This document shows positions 34,383 through 44,979 of a stretch of 64,000 bases of DNA, piece by piece. The position numbers were made by a program, and so were the translations under genes. Location: positions 66,429,067-66,493,066 of the forward strand of contig NC_091135.1 in NCBI RefSeq assembly GCF_041381155.1. Reading direction: 5' to 3'. Origin of the DNA: Argopecten irradians. Lineage: Eukaryota; Mollusca; Bivalvia; Pectinida; Pectinidae. The notes beneath the pieces were generated by a model. The model had not been told where the DNA came from. It saw only the letters and a list, made by a program, of their open reading frames with translations, and did not search any database. Positions within the stretch are counted from its first letter, which is position 1; every line of letters starts with the position of its first letter.

Positions 34383-35999
34383 TTAATACATTCCAACATT
34401 CAATTCAATTCAATTCAATTTTATTGCTTCCTTACATCCATACAAAAGGGACCGATAGCAAAACATACATGTACATAACACACAGTAGATCAAAACAACA
34501 ACTTAAACATTGATCAAGCCAGCTTTCCTCAGTTTAAATGACTTTTTAATAAAGAGGCCTAAATCCGGCAGAAGTTTTAGATCATTAGAAGACAAGAGTC
34601 GTATCAAATTTTCAAAATCTGTTAAATGGTGGTTAATTACATATTTATGACTATTAAAGAAAATTGTTCTCACTGTAGAGTTAACGGAACACATAAAAAT
34701 GAAGTGGGTTTCGTCCTCAAAATTTGCATAACCGCAGAGAACGGGGAATCTTTTTACTTTTTACCCTACCCGCCTCGATTTCAAAACTGTGGTTGCTAAT
34801 TCGCAGTTTTGCGAGCAATTTTCTTAATTCAAAATCCTTAATAGAAAGATATGTTTCTTCCTTATAGTTTTGTTTTAATTTACTATATAAAAGTTTTACT
34901 GTTATTATCTGAATTATCTTAGTTGTAAAACTGGCTTTGAATGTACCTTGTATCGATTTCTTGAATAATAGTTTCACATTACGTTCAAATGTCCTACTAG
35001 GATTGGCATTTTCAAAGTTATAAGAAATCTTATATTTCTTTATGATATTAGAAACATAGGAGAACCAATAATACGTTCCATTTGCGTGTATATTTTTACT
35101 AACAGCCAGTGCTTCCTTCACCAGGACGTTGATGTCTTTTTGTGAAGTCCTTCTTAAATAGCATAAAGCTTGTGTGTTTATGAAACAATCTAAAGTAAAC
35201 TGTCCTAATTCAGTCCTGGAAGCTATATTCAATACAAACTTTCCAAAACCCAAAGCCATTTTTTTGCAAAATTTCAAATTGATTTGCTCGAATGGTGTTT
35301 TATCAATTAAGGAAAATGGGCCAAACAATGCCTTGTTCGAGCAAGCTCTTTTACTATCATTTGCTATCTTGCTATAATAATCAGCATACCAAATTTCAGA
35401 GTTATACGTCAAAACTGGTCTGTCTAGGAAATTGAATAACTTTTTCCATAGCCATATGGGTTTATCAGCTATTCCGTTAAAGATGCTCCACCGCCGACAG
35501 ACCATAAATGATATTCATCATTTGAACAATAATTGGTGTTTAATCGTGTATATATATGTCTTATTAACACAAAAATTAATATAAAATAATGTATTTCGTC
35601 TTTGGTGCATGTGCAATCAGTACTTCATTCTATATAGTATATAGTGACACGGAATTTTTTCGGGATGCAATTAATTATTTTTCATATTTTTAACTTGAAG
35701 TAAAATTAGAAGCTCAAACTTTTCAATGGTGGTAATAGTGTAAAGTAAGTAACTTTTGTAACTGCAGAAAAATGCTAAATCGTCTGCTCCTGTTCTTGAT
35801 AGTGAAAAAGTATCATTTGTCAGCGGTGGAGCATCTTTAAGGTATTGTTTAATTGAGAATAAAACCTTTTTACTTTTCGCGCAAAGTTCTTTAACAGCAA
35901 GCGAAAATTTTCTGTTATCACATAATTTTCTACCCAAATATTTATACTCATTTACTTGTTCAATTTCTTTAAAAAGAAATGGTTTAACTTTAATACATT
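34383..35999 (-). mobile_element. 5'-truncated minus-strand LINE with AATTG-repeat tail and target duplication
   Basis: The insertion is flanked by the 10-base duplication TTAATACATT (34383-34392 and 35990-35999). Reading on minus, it encodes the end of a reverse transcriptase (EQVNEYKYLGRKL, FSIKQYLNGIADKPIWLWKK, RPVLTYNSEIWYADYYSK), then the C-terminal region (FELRKLLAKLRISNHSFEIEA). A frameshift lies near 34717, and the frame ends FKLRKAGLINV at 34503. The 3' end carries a simple (AATTG)n tail near 34400-34420. It is interrupted by the MITE at 35481-35836. Confidence 0.85.
35481..35836. mobile_element. TTAA-flanked MITE inserted in the minus-strand LINE
   Basis: The 356-bp body begins 'agatgctccaccgccgacag' and ends 'gtcagcggtggagcatct', a near-perfect inverted repeat. 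TTAA is present on both sides (35477-35480 and 35837-35840). Ignoring the body and one TTAA restores the LINE reading frame exactly (SIKQYL-NGIADKP), which confirms the boundaries. A second copy of the family is at 57593-58122 in the opposite orientation and a partial one at 59735-59920. Confidence 0.9.
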
Positions 36000-36691
36000 T
36001 GTGGTTAGTGGTGAACATTGGCCCAAATCCTCTATGGGAAGTAAGTTTGAAGTATCAGAAACAGACATGGGCTATTGCGGAATTCGTAAAACTTTCATAC
36101 AGATCAGAAACAAATTGTGTCTTATGTAGATTGTGTCGAAAAGAAACGGATAACACTGCTAAGCACTTTCTTATAAAGTGTCCATCCTTATACGAATCCA
36201 GGCATGCATTGTTAGAACATGTTGTAAATACGATAATGGTTAGTGACTATGTGAAATATGACTTACTCTAATATGATGATCAATATAGAAGATGACGAGT
36301 GGGAAAGCTGCATCACGATACGTAGAGCTTATGCTCTCTGAAGTAAATTTTCTTCTAACAAAGTGACACTTTATCTGAAATGTCAGCTAAACTGACCAAT
36401 TGGCTATGTACATAACCTGCATTGTTTATCACAAAATATGTAACTGTGTTACCATGTTATCTTTCTGTCTGTCATAGAAAGAGGAGCGAATCCTCGGTTA
36501 AACGCCAAATGTGACGGAGTGACAGTTATGGCATAACCTACACAGTTGTTATTGTTGGTAGTTCAATCTTTATAACGTGACATTCATGGATTTGGGGCTT
36601 ATCATTTCAATAGAGTCATAAACCTATTACTTTGGTTCTAATACGAAATGTTAGTTTAATTTTAACTCATGGCATAGTCCTTAGTGATGGT

Positions 36692-36905
36692 TTGATTTGA
36701 TTTGTTTAGTTTTACGTCCTATTAACAGCCAGGGTCATGTAAGGACGTGCCAGGTTTGTTGGTGGAGGAAAGCCGGAGTACCCGGAGAAAAACCAGCGGT
36801 AAGTACCTGGCAACTGCCCCACATGGGATTCGAACTCGCATCCCAGAGGTGGAGGGCTTGTGGTAATATGTCGGGACATCTTAACCACTCGGCCACCGCG
36901 GCCCC
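36692..36905 (-). mobile_element. tRNA-headed SINE, full length
   Basis: On minus, the head reads 'ggtggccgagtggttaag' (tRNA-like A-box) and 'gagttcgaatccc' (B-box). A body with 'ccgggtactccggctttcct' and 'catgaccctggctgttaata' follows, then a short 'atcaaatcaaa' tail at 36692. The head is tRNA-like but is part of the SINE, not a functional tRNA. Several truncated relatives occur in the window (549-600, 2285-2415, 22725-22785, 40691-40800, 41095-41155). Confidence 0.85.
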
Positions 36906-36960
36906 AACAATATGAAAAAAAAAAGAAAAATATAGTCGTCAAAGTTTTTATGAAAATGTG

Positions 36961-37080
36961 CATGGCATATTGGAATATTTTTGTTCTGACCCCAAGGCTT
37001 ATTGGAGATTGATTAAAAGACTTATGAAATCTAGTGGTACTTCACAGACTATCCCTACCCTTATTAATCCAACAAGTGAC
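36961..37080 (+). mobile_element. LINE fragment, endonuclease-RT linker region
   Basis: The plus-strand frame contains SDPKAYWRLIKRLMKSSGTS, characteristic of the linker between endonuclease and reverse transcriptase in many LINEs. The frame continues only to about 37080, where it abuts a minus-strand LINE fragment. Confidence 0.55.
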
Positions 37081-37089
37081 AATTTAGTA

Positions 37090-37355
37090 AATAGCTTTCT
37101 TAATTTTGACGTCATCCATGGTTTGTCATTTGGCCTGATTATAACATCTTTAGTAGGTATACACTGAGCGGCAAAATCTATAAAAAGTATGGTAAACATC
37201 TCACATGCGATATGTCCGGATTCAGCATTAAGTAAGGAGCTTTCCCAATCATATTCAGATATAAGATTATTTAACTTAAGAAAATCTGCTCTTTTATATA
37301 ACCAAATCTTACGTTTATACACATGTCGACGAGGAATAAATTCGATATCCAACAA
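37090..37355 (-). mobile_element. LINE fragment, endonuclease-RT linker region, opposite orientation
   Basis: The minus-strand frame contains LISEYDWESSL, IDFAAQCIPTKDVIIRPNDK and PWMTSKLRKLF, the block that normally lies just before the NPKxxW segment in a LINE. Here the following block is on the other strand at 36961-37080, so the element is rearranged by inversion, or two insertions abut. Confidence 0.6.
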
Positions 37356-38393
37356 CCTATCGTTTTGTAACCTCTATATATAAATCGGGTCTATTGATGG
37401 CCTTATGAGTACTTTTTAACAAGACAACTGAGAACATACATGTACATGCCACATGTCGAGGAGGGAATGTTATCTGACGCTGATCAAAGATTGACATGCC
37501 TAAAGTTACGTAACTGTTTAATGTTATATGTGAACTCTCCAATCTCAACACATAATTTAGTGTCGGTTTTATCTTTTAGGGCCAAATTGTTAAACGCTTA
37601 TTGGCATGCATGATATTCATCTATGTTACGTTATTCGAAGCAGATGAATAGCTTATTAGTAACGAACATTCAATGAAAACAATTTAATTTTCTTTTTTAT
37701 TTAATTGATTGATCATATCCGTATGAGTTTCTTAGTTTTATGTTGATCAGAATCTAGAATCAAATCTCCAATCAGGCTACTCATTCTTTATTGCCTTTTT
37801 CAGAGACGAAATCTTTTAGACAAAATAGTTTAATGTGTGTTATTCCTTGGAGGCCTACTCACTGTTGTAAGTATACTATAACGCGATGTACTTTTGTTTA
37901 CTTTTTATGGATAATCTGATCCAAGAGTTAAGTATCGGCATATCCTCACATATTACATACATCTTGTTGTTTTGATGAGACATTTTATAAGCCTACAATA
38001 TCCTATTGTGATATATGTACATGTTAATTACAATGCATCACATGTACATGAACGTCCCGCCAACCAGTCACCTGCTTGACTTATTTCTCCCCCTACAGCT
38101 TCTATCCTGTAACCGCTACCTATCTGAATGGCATCTAACACTTCGAACAAAGTTTCAAAAAACTTCTACATTATACTGGTTAAGAGAAAAATATCATAAG
38201 ACCATAAACATGTGTTAAATATTAACAACAATTCCTTAGGAACATTTCGTGTCGACGTAATGCCTGCAAGAGTAAGCTGACAAAGGCAATCACATGCTGA
38301 AAATTGCAGGTGAATGTCACCTCACTATTCTTCTGTTTTTGTTTACGTCCTCGTTTGATGAGGGGGATCAGACACAACATACGCAGTGTCGCC

Positions 38394-38523
38394 ATGAAAA
38401 GCACTGGACAGAAATTTAGACAGGTAGTCGGTATCATTTTAAAAATTCTTGTTGTTTTCGTCTTCCTCTACCTCTTCATCTGTGCGTTGGGATTTCTAGG
38501 AAACGCCTTTAAACTAGTGGGAG
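38394..38523 (+). CDS. SLC34 (copy C): SLC34 copy C, coding exon 1 (first membrane segment)
   Basis: Encodes [20 protein letters not shown] and the helix [20 protein letters not shown], ending LVGG across the donor 'gggag|gtaagt'. It corresponds to exon 2 of copies A and B. The start is uncertain because the frame is open further upstream. Confidence 0.8.
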
Positions 38524-41500
38524 GTAAGTGATGTCATGGTACAACTGATATAACGGAAATACTTGTCATTGGCTCGCTTGATTACTTATTGCTTTTGCGG
38601 GACGATTCTTTTCAAAGCTCGTATTTACAGTAAATTTTTACTAAATGAAAAAATCTCACTTTAGAAGGCACGATATGCCTAAATACTCCGACGTGTTGAC
38701 TATATAATTTCACTGAATACTCCGACGTGTTGACTATATAATTTCACTGAATACTGCGACGTGTTGACTATATAATTTCACTAAATACTCCGACGTGTTG
38801 ACTATATAATTTCACTGAATACTCCGACGTGTTGACTATATAATTTCACTAAATACTCCGACGTGTTGACTATATAATTTCACTGAATACTGCGACGTGT
38901 TGACTATATAATTTCACTAAATACTCCGACGTGTTGACTATATAATTTCACTGAATACTGCGACGTGTTGTCTATATAATTTCACTAAATACTCCGACGT
39001 GTTGACTATATAATTTCACTGAATACTCCGACGTGTTGACTATATAATTTCACTAAATACTGCGACGTGTTGACTATATAATTTCACTAAATACTCCGAC
39101 GTGTTGACTATATAATTTCACTAAATACTCCGACGTGTTGACTATATAATTTCACTAAATACTCGGACGTGTTGACTTTATAATTTCACTAAATACTCGC
39201 GACGTGTTGACTATATAATTTCACTAAATACTCCGACGTGTTGACTATATAATTTCACTAAATACTCCGACGTGTTGACTATATAATTTCACTAAATACT
39301 CCGACGTGTTGACTATATAATTTCACTAAATACTCGGACGTGTTGACTATATAATTTCACTAAATACTCGGACGTGTTGACTATATAATTTCACTAAATA
39401 CTCGGACGTGTTGACTATATAATTTCACTAAATACTCCGACGTGTTGACTATATAATTTCACTAAATACTCGGACGTGTTGACTATATAATTTCACTAAA
39501 TACTCCGACGTGTTGACTATATAATTTCACTAAATACTCGGACGTGTTGACTATATAATTTCACTAAATACTCGGACGTGTTGACTATATAATTTCACTA
39601 AATACTCGGACGTGTTGACTATATAATTTCACTAAATACTCGGACGTGTTGACTATATAATTTCACTAAATACTCCGACGTGTTGACTATATAATTTCAC
39701 TAAATACTCCGACGTGTTGACTATATAATTTCACTAAATACTCGACGTGTTGACTATATAATTTCACTAAATACTCGGACGTGTTGACTATATAATTTCA
39801 CTAAATACTCCGACGTGTTGACTATATAATTTCACTAAATACTCCGACGTGTTGACTATATAATTTCACTAAATACTCCGACGTGTTGACTATATAATTT
39901 CACTAAATACTCCGACGTGTTGACTATATAATTTCACTAAATACTCCGACGTGTTGACTATATAATTTCACTAAATACTCCGACGTGTTGACTATATAAT
40001 TTCACTAAATACTCCGACGTGTTGACTATATAATTTCACTGACCTACTTATTACATTAATAAATGTTACATACGTTACCATAACTAGCGAACACTGAATT
40101 AATTAGAGTGTATTCAGTATCATGAAAGAATTCACAACAAGTATTATAATTATGTAAATGTGGCTTGTTCCGGATTTGAAATTGACATGGAAAATATCGT
40201 CAAATAATAAACCATTTTTGTTTTCCGTACAGATCTTTTCTTTTATAATTTATTTTATTAATTTACATCAATACTGTATTTGTATTGCGTTTTTAATTAA
40301 GTCATTGTAAAACACAAAGATAAACGAAGTGTTTGATAAGGTGTAACAATTAATATTTCTGTGTCTAAATGACTGAAAGACCTCTATGGATCTGATTGAT
40401 TTAAGCTGATTGATTCAAGCTGAAGCTATACCAGCTGAAAAGCATAAAAATATCACAGAAATGTCTTATGATTTTATCAACCATTCATTTCAAATCAGTG
40501 AGTATGTTAATATTAACCCCTATCCGCGGTTTTTGTTTTTTTTTTTTTGTTTTTTTTTTTGGGGGGGGGTTTAACGAATGTGTAGTTTATATATTATTAT
40601 CACACTTTTACACATCTTGAACAATACATATACGAATACCACTTCCATCAAAACTAAACAAGATCAACAAAAGAGTTTTTTTATGTTTTGTTAGTTTTAC
40701 GTCCTATTTACAGCCAGGGTCATTTAAGGACGTGTCAGGTTTGCTGGTGGAGGAAAGCCGGAGTACCCGGAGAAAAACACCGACCAGCGCCGATCTGGAT
40801 GACGAGTTCTAGAAGTACCTAGGCACAATTCAGTTTAATTCTCAAATGTGATGAAATCATAAAAGCCTCTTCAATCGATGTAGACTTCATTAAATATACA
40901 TTTCTGCGGAAAAAAGGTTGACATGTGTAGTCGATAGCAGTATACTTCAGTGAGGTATCCAGAGACAATATACCGCAATCTTCCAAAACCTACTGGGTGC
41001 TACTCCATAAATCATCATGACCGTTCAAAACGATGTTAAACCAATTTTAATATTGATTAAACAATAGAAAAAAAGAAAAAAAATCCCTTTTTACACATGG
41101 AAGATTGTCTCTACATGACCGTGGCTGTTTATAGGACGCTAATTTATCAAACAAACTTTTAGTATCATGAATCACCCCAGATAATGATTGAAATAATGTA
41201 CAGTATTCTTACGTGTAAACTCCTCATATGTCCTAATTTACAACCCAGGAAAGACGGCTGGGAAGGCATTCCGGGAAAATGACCTCCTCTCCAACCCCGT
41301 GGCTGGCCTAATGATCGGTGTACTGGCTACGGTTCTGCTTCAGAGTTCGTCAACTACCACCTCCATCATAGTCACCTTGGTGGGCTCCCGAAGTACGTCA
41401 TACAAAACATAAAATCATTTCATAATACAGTAATCAATTTTAACATGCTGTGTATCAGAAAATACTTATGATAAAAACCTAAAAAGGTAACTAGTTAATC

Positions 41501-44500
41501 CACTTGATCAGCCATAAAAGTCCATTTCCTATTTGCAGGAAAAGTTTTGAATGCATCCTATCATTATGTATCATTTATACTTATTATTCACCATAAAGAT
41601 AATTCAATTGATTTTTCTTGGTAGTTATACCAACGATGACCGCTATCCCCATGGTGATGGGAGCTAACATAGGCACCTCTGTGACAAATACACTCGTCGC
41701 TCTGGCACAATTTGGCAATCGCGAAGAGTTCAAAAGGTCGTTTTCAGGGGCAACCGTCCATGACATGTTCAATTGGCTAACAGTTCTGATACTCCTGCCA
41801 TTAGAGGTCGCTACCCACTACCTGTACAGACTCACTGACGTAATCATCAAAAGCCTTGACCTTTCCGAATCTTCTGGGAAGAAGCGCGACCTCTTAAAAG
41901 CTATCACAAAGCCCTTCACTAACCTGGTGGTAAAGGTATGCAAACCATGGCGGCATTTCAAAAATAACAGTATGTCCTATGTTGAACAATTAAAACACAT
42001 TTTCCTGTAATTAAGTGATCGTCACAGATATGACGTGTTGCCAATAAAACCAGCATCATGAAGACTCAACTTTGTCTTCGAGAAGGAAAGCCACAATCGG
42101 TGACGAAATCAACACATACAATAGTTTGTCAGTTCTTGTGTGAACATGGTAGCAATACGTTTTCTTGAAGATTGATGGTTTTAATCTAAGCTGAAAATAA
42201 CAAACGGGGTTAAATATGTGGCTCAGTACTTGATTTTATCCGTTCCAGGTAAACAGTAAAGTTATCAAAGAGATCGCGGTGGACAAGGCTGGGGCAGAGG
42301 AGAAGAGTGTCCTCAAACGTTGGTGCAAGACGTTGAAAGTCCCAGTTAACTCGTCCACAGCTGAAAGTTCTTACCCGGGAAATGTTTCACTGGGTAAACC
42401 AAAGGAAATCTGTCACAAATAACAACTATCTACGGGTATCCATGGGTACTTTTGATTTACGGAATCACTTTCCACAAAATGGGAATATTTACAATGTTAA
42501 CCATGAATTTCGATTGACATTTTAATTTAAGCAGTTAGAATTACTCTCCAGGAAATTGCACGTTATATTTCAATTATCAATACTTTCTCATTACGAGAAA
42601 ATTGACAATAGTCGGAAAAATATATAATATTCGAAATCCTTTCAACAAAAATAATCTTAGCAATATCCAACAAAATCACGCAAAAACGTATTCAAGATTT
42701 ACAGAATTGAGATGATTGACTATACGTTTACAGTTCATACCACGGTCTTAGGTTTTAAGTACAATGCAAAAGTTTTAAGCGTCATTTTCTTTTTCAGATC
42801 ATGCAACCGTTTCTAATCAAACCCGAAACATGTCGGAAATGTCTGAAACAGTGTCTAAATTTGAAACGATCTATGTGGAAAGATGTGAGTATAGTACTTT
42901 ATTTCTTTGACTAGTTTATACTTATATTGTAAAACCTTTGTGATGCAGAAAAGCAAAAAATGTGAAACCATGAATTGTGGTAAACAGAAAACAGTTCAAT
43001 AAAACATAACCGGAAAGATCAACGGTATCCGCAAGAATTCACGTTAATGTTCTTTTCAATGCATTGCCTTGTTCGAGAAAAAGACATTTCGTGACTACAA
43101 ATACCATTGCAAGAAATTCTATAGGCTTGATATTAATCATGTGCATGGTGTATTTGATTTTCCAAATACCAGGTCATGCATGGAGAACTCGATTCTGATT
43201 TCGACTTGTTATTTAGGTTAAACACTTGCCCTTCTTGTCAATGAGTACATTGTATCTGTATCCTCGTATAAATTGTCTTCAAACAGAAAGTGCTAATATC
43301 TATGTTTTATTGGTATAATACTGTTGCTGGTTTACCACTTACAGTTATGTTATCATTGAGTTCGGAAAACGCCCATCATATGACACGCTAATGGACAAAG
43401 CGACGATTGTCCTTTGTCTCCTGTTTTATAAACAGTTGCCATATTATCTTTTTATAATTCATAAAGCAGTTGGTCAACTGCAAGACGCGTTAAGCGCCGT
43501 GGCACCAATTTCTCAAAACAAACTTACAAACGTCAAAAACAAACATGTTTAGACCAAGAGGCATCGGAGAGGCGTGTATAGGGACAAAGGGTTTCATTAG
43601 GTCTGTCAGGGAGTTAGAAAGTATAATTTAATTATGGGTTAATAAAACATGTGAACGTCGTAACAAAGCTTGGTATACTTATTCTAGGTAACAACCTGTT
43701 GGCCATGACAGACCTAGACGACAGCACAGCTGGTGTCCTCCTAATGGTCATCTCCTTTGGTATGATCATCGTCTCCCTAGTCGTCATCGTCAAACTCCTC
43801 AACTCTATGTTAAAGGGATCAGTGGCTAAAGTGGTCAAGAAAAGCTTCAACTCCAACTTCCCGGGGAGGTTTTCCTTCCTAACTGGTTATGTGGCCATCC
43901 TGATCGGAACAGGTGATAGACTACCAGTATTTTGCATTAGTTCAAGAAACATTAATGTTTTATGTAGTTTTTTACGCGTTAAAATTTACTACAGTATGCA
44001 TATGAATCGTTCCAGAACGACAGATTTCAAACGAATGTCGACAACAGGATCCAATAAAGATTGGCGTTTTCAATAGTTAGAGGAACAGTAATTAAACATA
44101 TAATGTCATTACGAGTCTTATCGTTAAATTCCACAAGGTACCACATTTTTTCATACTCCCTTTACGTTTTCATGTTTGTCTTTTACAGGTATGACAATGA
44201 TAATACAGAGTAGTTCCGTGTTTACTTCCATCCTCACGCCACTTGTCGGTGTGGAGGTCGTCTCGCTCGACCGGATGTTCCCACTCACGATTGGTGCAAA
44301 TATTGGTACAACGATTACAACCATCATGGCATCTCTCTCACTTCCTGCCGAACAAATCCCACACTCTCTCCAAGTCGGACTCTGTCATTTGTTCTTCAAT
44401 GTTTCCGGAGCAGTTATATTTTATCCTGTCATGTTCATGAGAAAAGCTCCGATAGGTTTGGCAAAAATGCTTGGCAACGTTACGTCACGGTATCGATGGT

Positions 44501-44859
44501 TCTCTTTTTTCTACATAATTCTAGCATTCTTTCTCGTGCCTGGCACAGTACTAGGGCTTTCTCTGGCAGGAACCACAGTTCTCCTAGCTGTTGGTGTCCC
44601 ACTTATCATAACTTTCGTTATAATTATTCTTATCAACGTCCTTCAGAGGAAAGCAAACACTCGTTTACCCACAATTCTTAGGAATTGGGATTTTCTTCCA
44701 GAACCCCTACATTCTCTGGATCCCTTAGACCGAGTAATAACAAAGATTACCGGGGTGTGTAAATGTTGTCGGAGAGAAGACGAATCGGTTCACACAGAGG
44801 ACGCCTGTGTCCAAGGGAAATCAAACAGGGGGTTTGAAATAACAGAAGAAGAAATATAA
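38394..44859 (+). CDS. SLC34 (copy C): SLC34-type sodium-phosphate cotransporter, copy C (seven coding exons)
   Basis: Exons: 38394-38523, 41249-41392, 41625-41935, 42249-42393, 42798-42884, 43688-43912, 44189-44859. Phases agree and give 570 residues from the ATG in 'gtcgccatga'. The frame is open upstream to 38304, and an extra N-terminal exon equivalent to exon 1 of A/B may exist but was not found. It is a sodium-coupled phosphate importer of the plasma membrane. QSSS occurs at 75-78 and 354-357, and GANIGT(S/T) follows each. The position equivalent to the first Ala of A-x-A-xxx-D is Ser132, with A134 and D138 kept. The loop between the halves is long, with C221 and C273 and four N-glycosylation sequons (N229, N240, N250, N254). 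This matches the disulfide-bearing glycosylated loop known in vertebrate NaPi-II. It has two more introns than A and B. Confidence 0.92.
38680..40040. repeat. 34-bp satellite array, about 40 copies
   Basis: The unit begins 'taaatactccgacgtgttga' and ends 'ctatataatttcac', 34 bases in all. Variants are patterned. The left third alternates 'ctgaatac' with 'ctaaatac' and 'tccg' with 'tgcg', the middle is rich in 'tcggacg', and the right end is uniform 'tccgacg'. It lies in the first intron of SLC34 copy C. Confidence 0.99.
40691..40800 (-). mobile_element. 5'-truncated SINE copy
   Basis: Matches the tail half of the SINE at 36692-36905 ('gttttacgtcctat', 'cagccagggtcat', 'ggaggaaagccggagtaccc'). 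It lacks the tRNA-like head. It lies in the first intron of copy C. Confidence 0.75.
41249..41392 (+). CDS. SLC34 (copy C): SLC34 copy C, coding exon 2 (first QSSS motif)
   Basis: This 144-base exon encodes [20 protein letters not shown] followed by [13 protein letters not shown]. Acceptor 'caacccag', donor 'ccgaa|gtacgt'. Same length and phases as exon 3 of A and B. Confidence 0.95.
41625..41935 (+). CDS. SLC34 (copy C): SLC34 copy C, coding exon 3
   Basis: Encodes [33 protein letters not shown] and the span [16 protein letters not shown]. It is two codons shorter than the equivalent exon in A and B. Acceptor 'cttggtag', donor 'gtaaag|gtatgc'. Confidence 0.95.
42249..42393 (+). CDS. SLC34 (copy C): SLC34 copy C, coding exon 4 (extracellular loop, first cysteine)
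   Basis: Encodes a polar loop with [16 protein letters not shown] and PGNVSL, giving C221 and sequons N229 and N240. Acceptor 'cgttccag', donor 'actgg|gtaaac'. Copies A and B have only a 70-base exon for this region. Confidence 0.9.
42798..42884 (+). CDS. SLC34 (copy C): SLC34 copy C, coding exon 5 (extracellular loop)
   Basis: This 87-base exon encodes [20 protein letters not shown] and FETIYVER, with sequons N250 and N254. Its last base begins the codon for C273. Acceptor 'tttttcag', donor 'agat|gtgagt'. Confidence 0.88.
43688..43912 (+). CDS. SLC34 (copy C): SLC34 copy C, coding exon 6
   Basis: Completes C273 and encodes [20 protein letters not shown], the membrane span, [20 protein letters not shown] and [14 protein letters not shown]. 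It has acceptor 'attctag' and donor 'aacag|gtgata'. The junction interrupts the protein just before the second QSSS, where A and B have no intron. Confidence 0.93.
44189..44859 (+). CDS. SLC34 (copy C): SLC34 copy C, coding exon 7 (second QSSS motif and C-terminus)
   Basis: Encodes [39 protein letters not shown], hydrophobic helices, [20 protein letters not shown] and a cysteine-bearing tail (CKCCRRED), with stop at 44857-44859. Acceptor 'ttttacag'. Confidence 0.95.
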
Positions 44860-44966
44860 TCTTTAATGTGAGATTAGTTTTGTTTGTATAATCATTCATA
44901 CACATTATTGTACAGGGTGGTGGTGTTTTTTGACCTATTAAATGTATATGTGGTGTTTCATAACCT

Positions 44967-44972
44967 AATAAA
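44967..44972 (+). terminator. AATAAA polyadenylation signal of SLC34 copy C
   Basis: AATAAA lies about 110 bases past the copy C stop, and another follows near 45000. Assigned by sequence and position. Confidence 0.55.
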
Positions 44973-44979
44973 TATATAT

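Larger units (their letters stand above)
33330..36490 (+). mobile_element. plus-strand LINE, split by a second LINE
   Basis: The left piece (about 33330-34392) encodes reverse-transcriptase motifs: EQGVAQGRTLS, LFLVMIDDLAVELNKAGLGL and the catalytic FLADDILLL. An in-frame stop interrupts it near 33450. Downstream follows the conserved VILPVILYGCELW region. The right piece (36000-about 36270) encodes the C-terminal cysteine motif CVLCRLCRKETDNTAKHFLIKC. The reading frame runs straight across the junction once the 34393-35999 insert (one TTAATACATT copy included) is ignored. The element has several frameshifts and no intact ORF. Confidence 0.8.

Noticed and set aside
36840..36905. tRNA-like A and B boxes on the minus strand
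   Set aside because: They are the head of a SINE with body and tail. No complete tRNA cloverleaf or independent gene was seen.
38680..40040. Regular repeats that could suggest a CRISPR-like array
   Set aside because: There are no unique spacers. The whole 34-bp unit is repeated, and the context is a eukaryotic intron.
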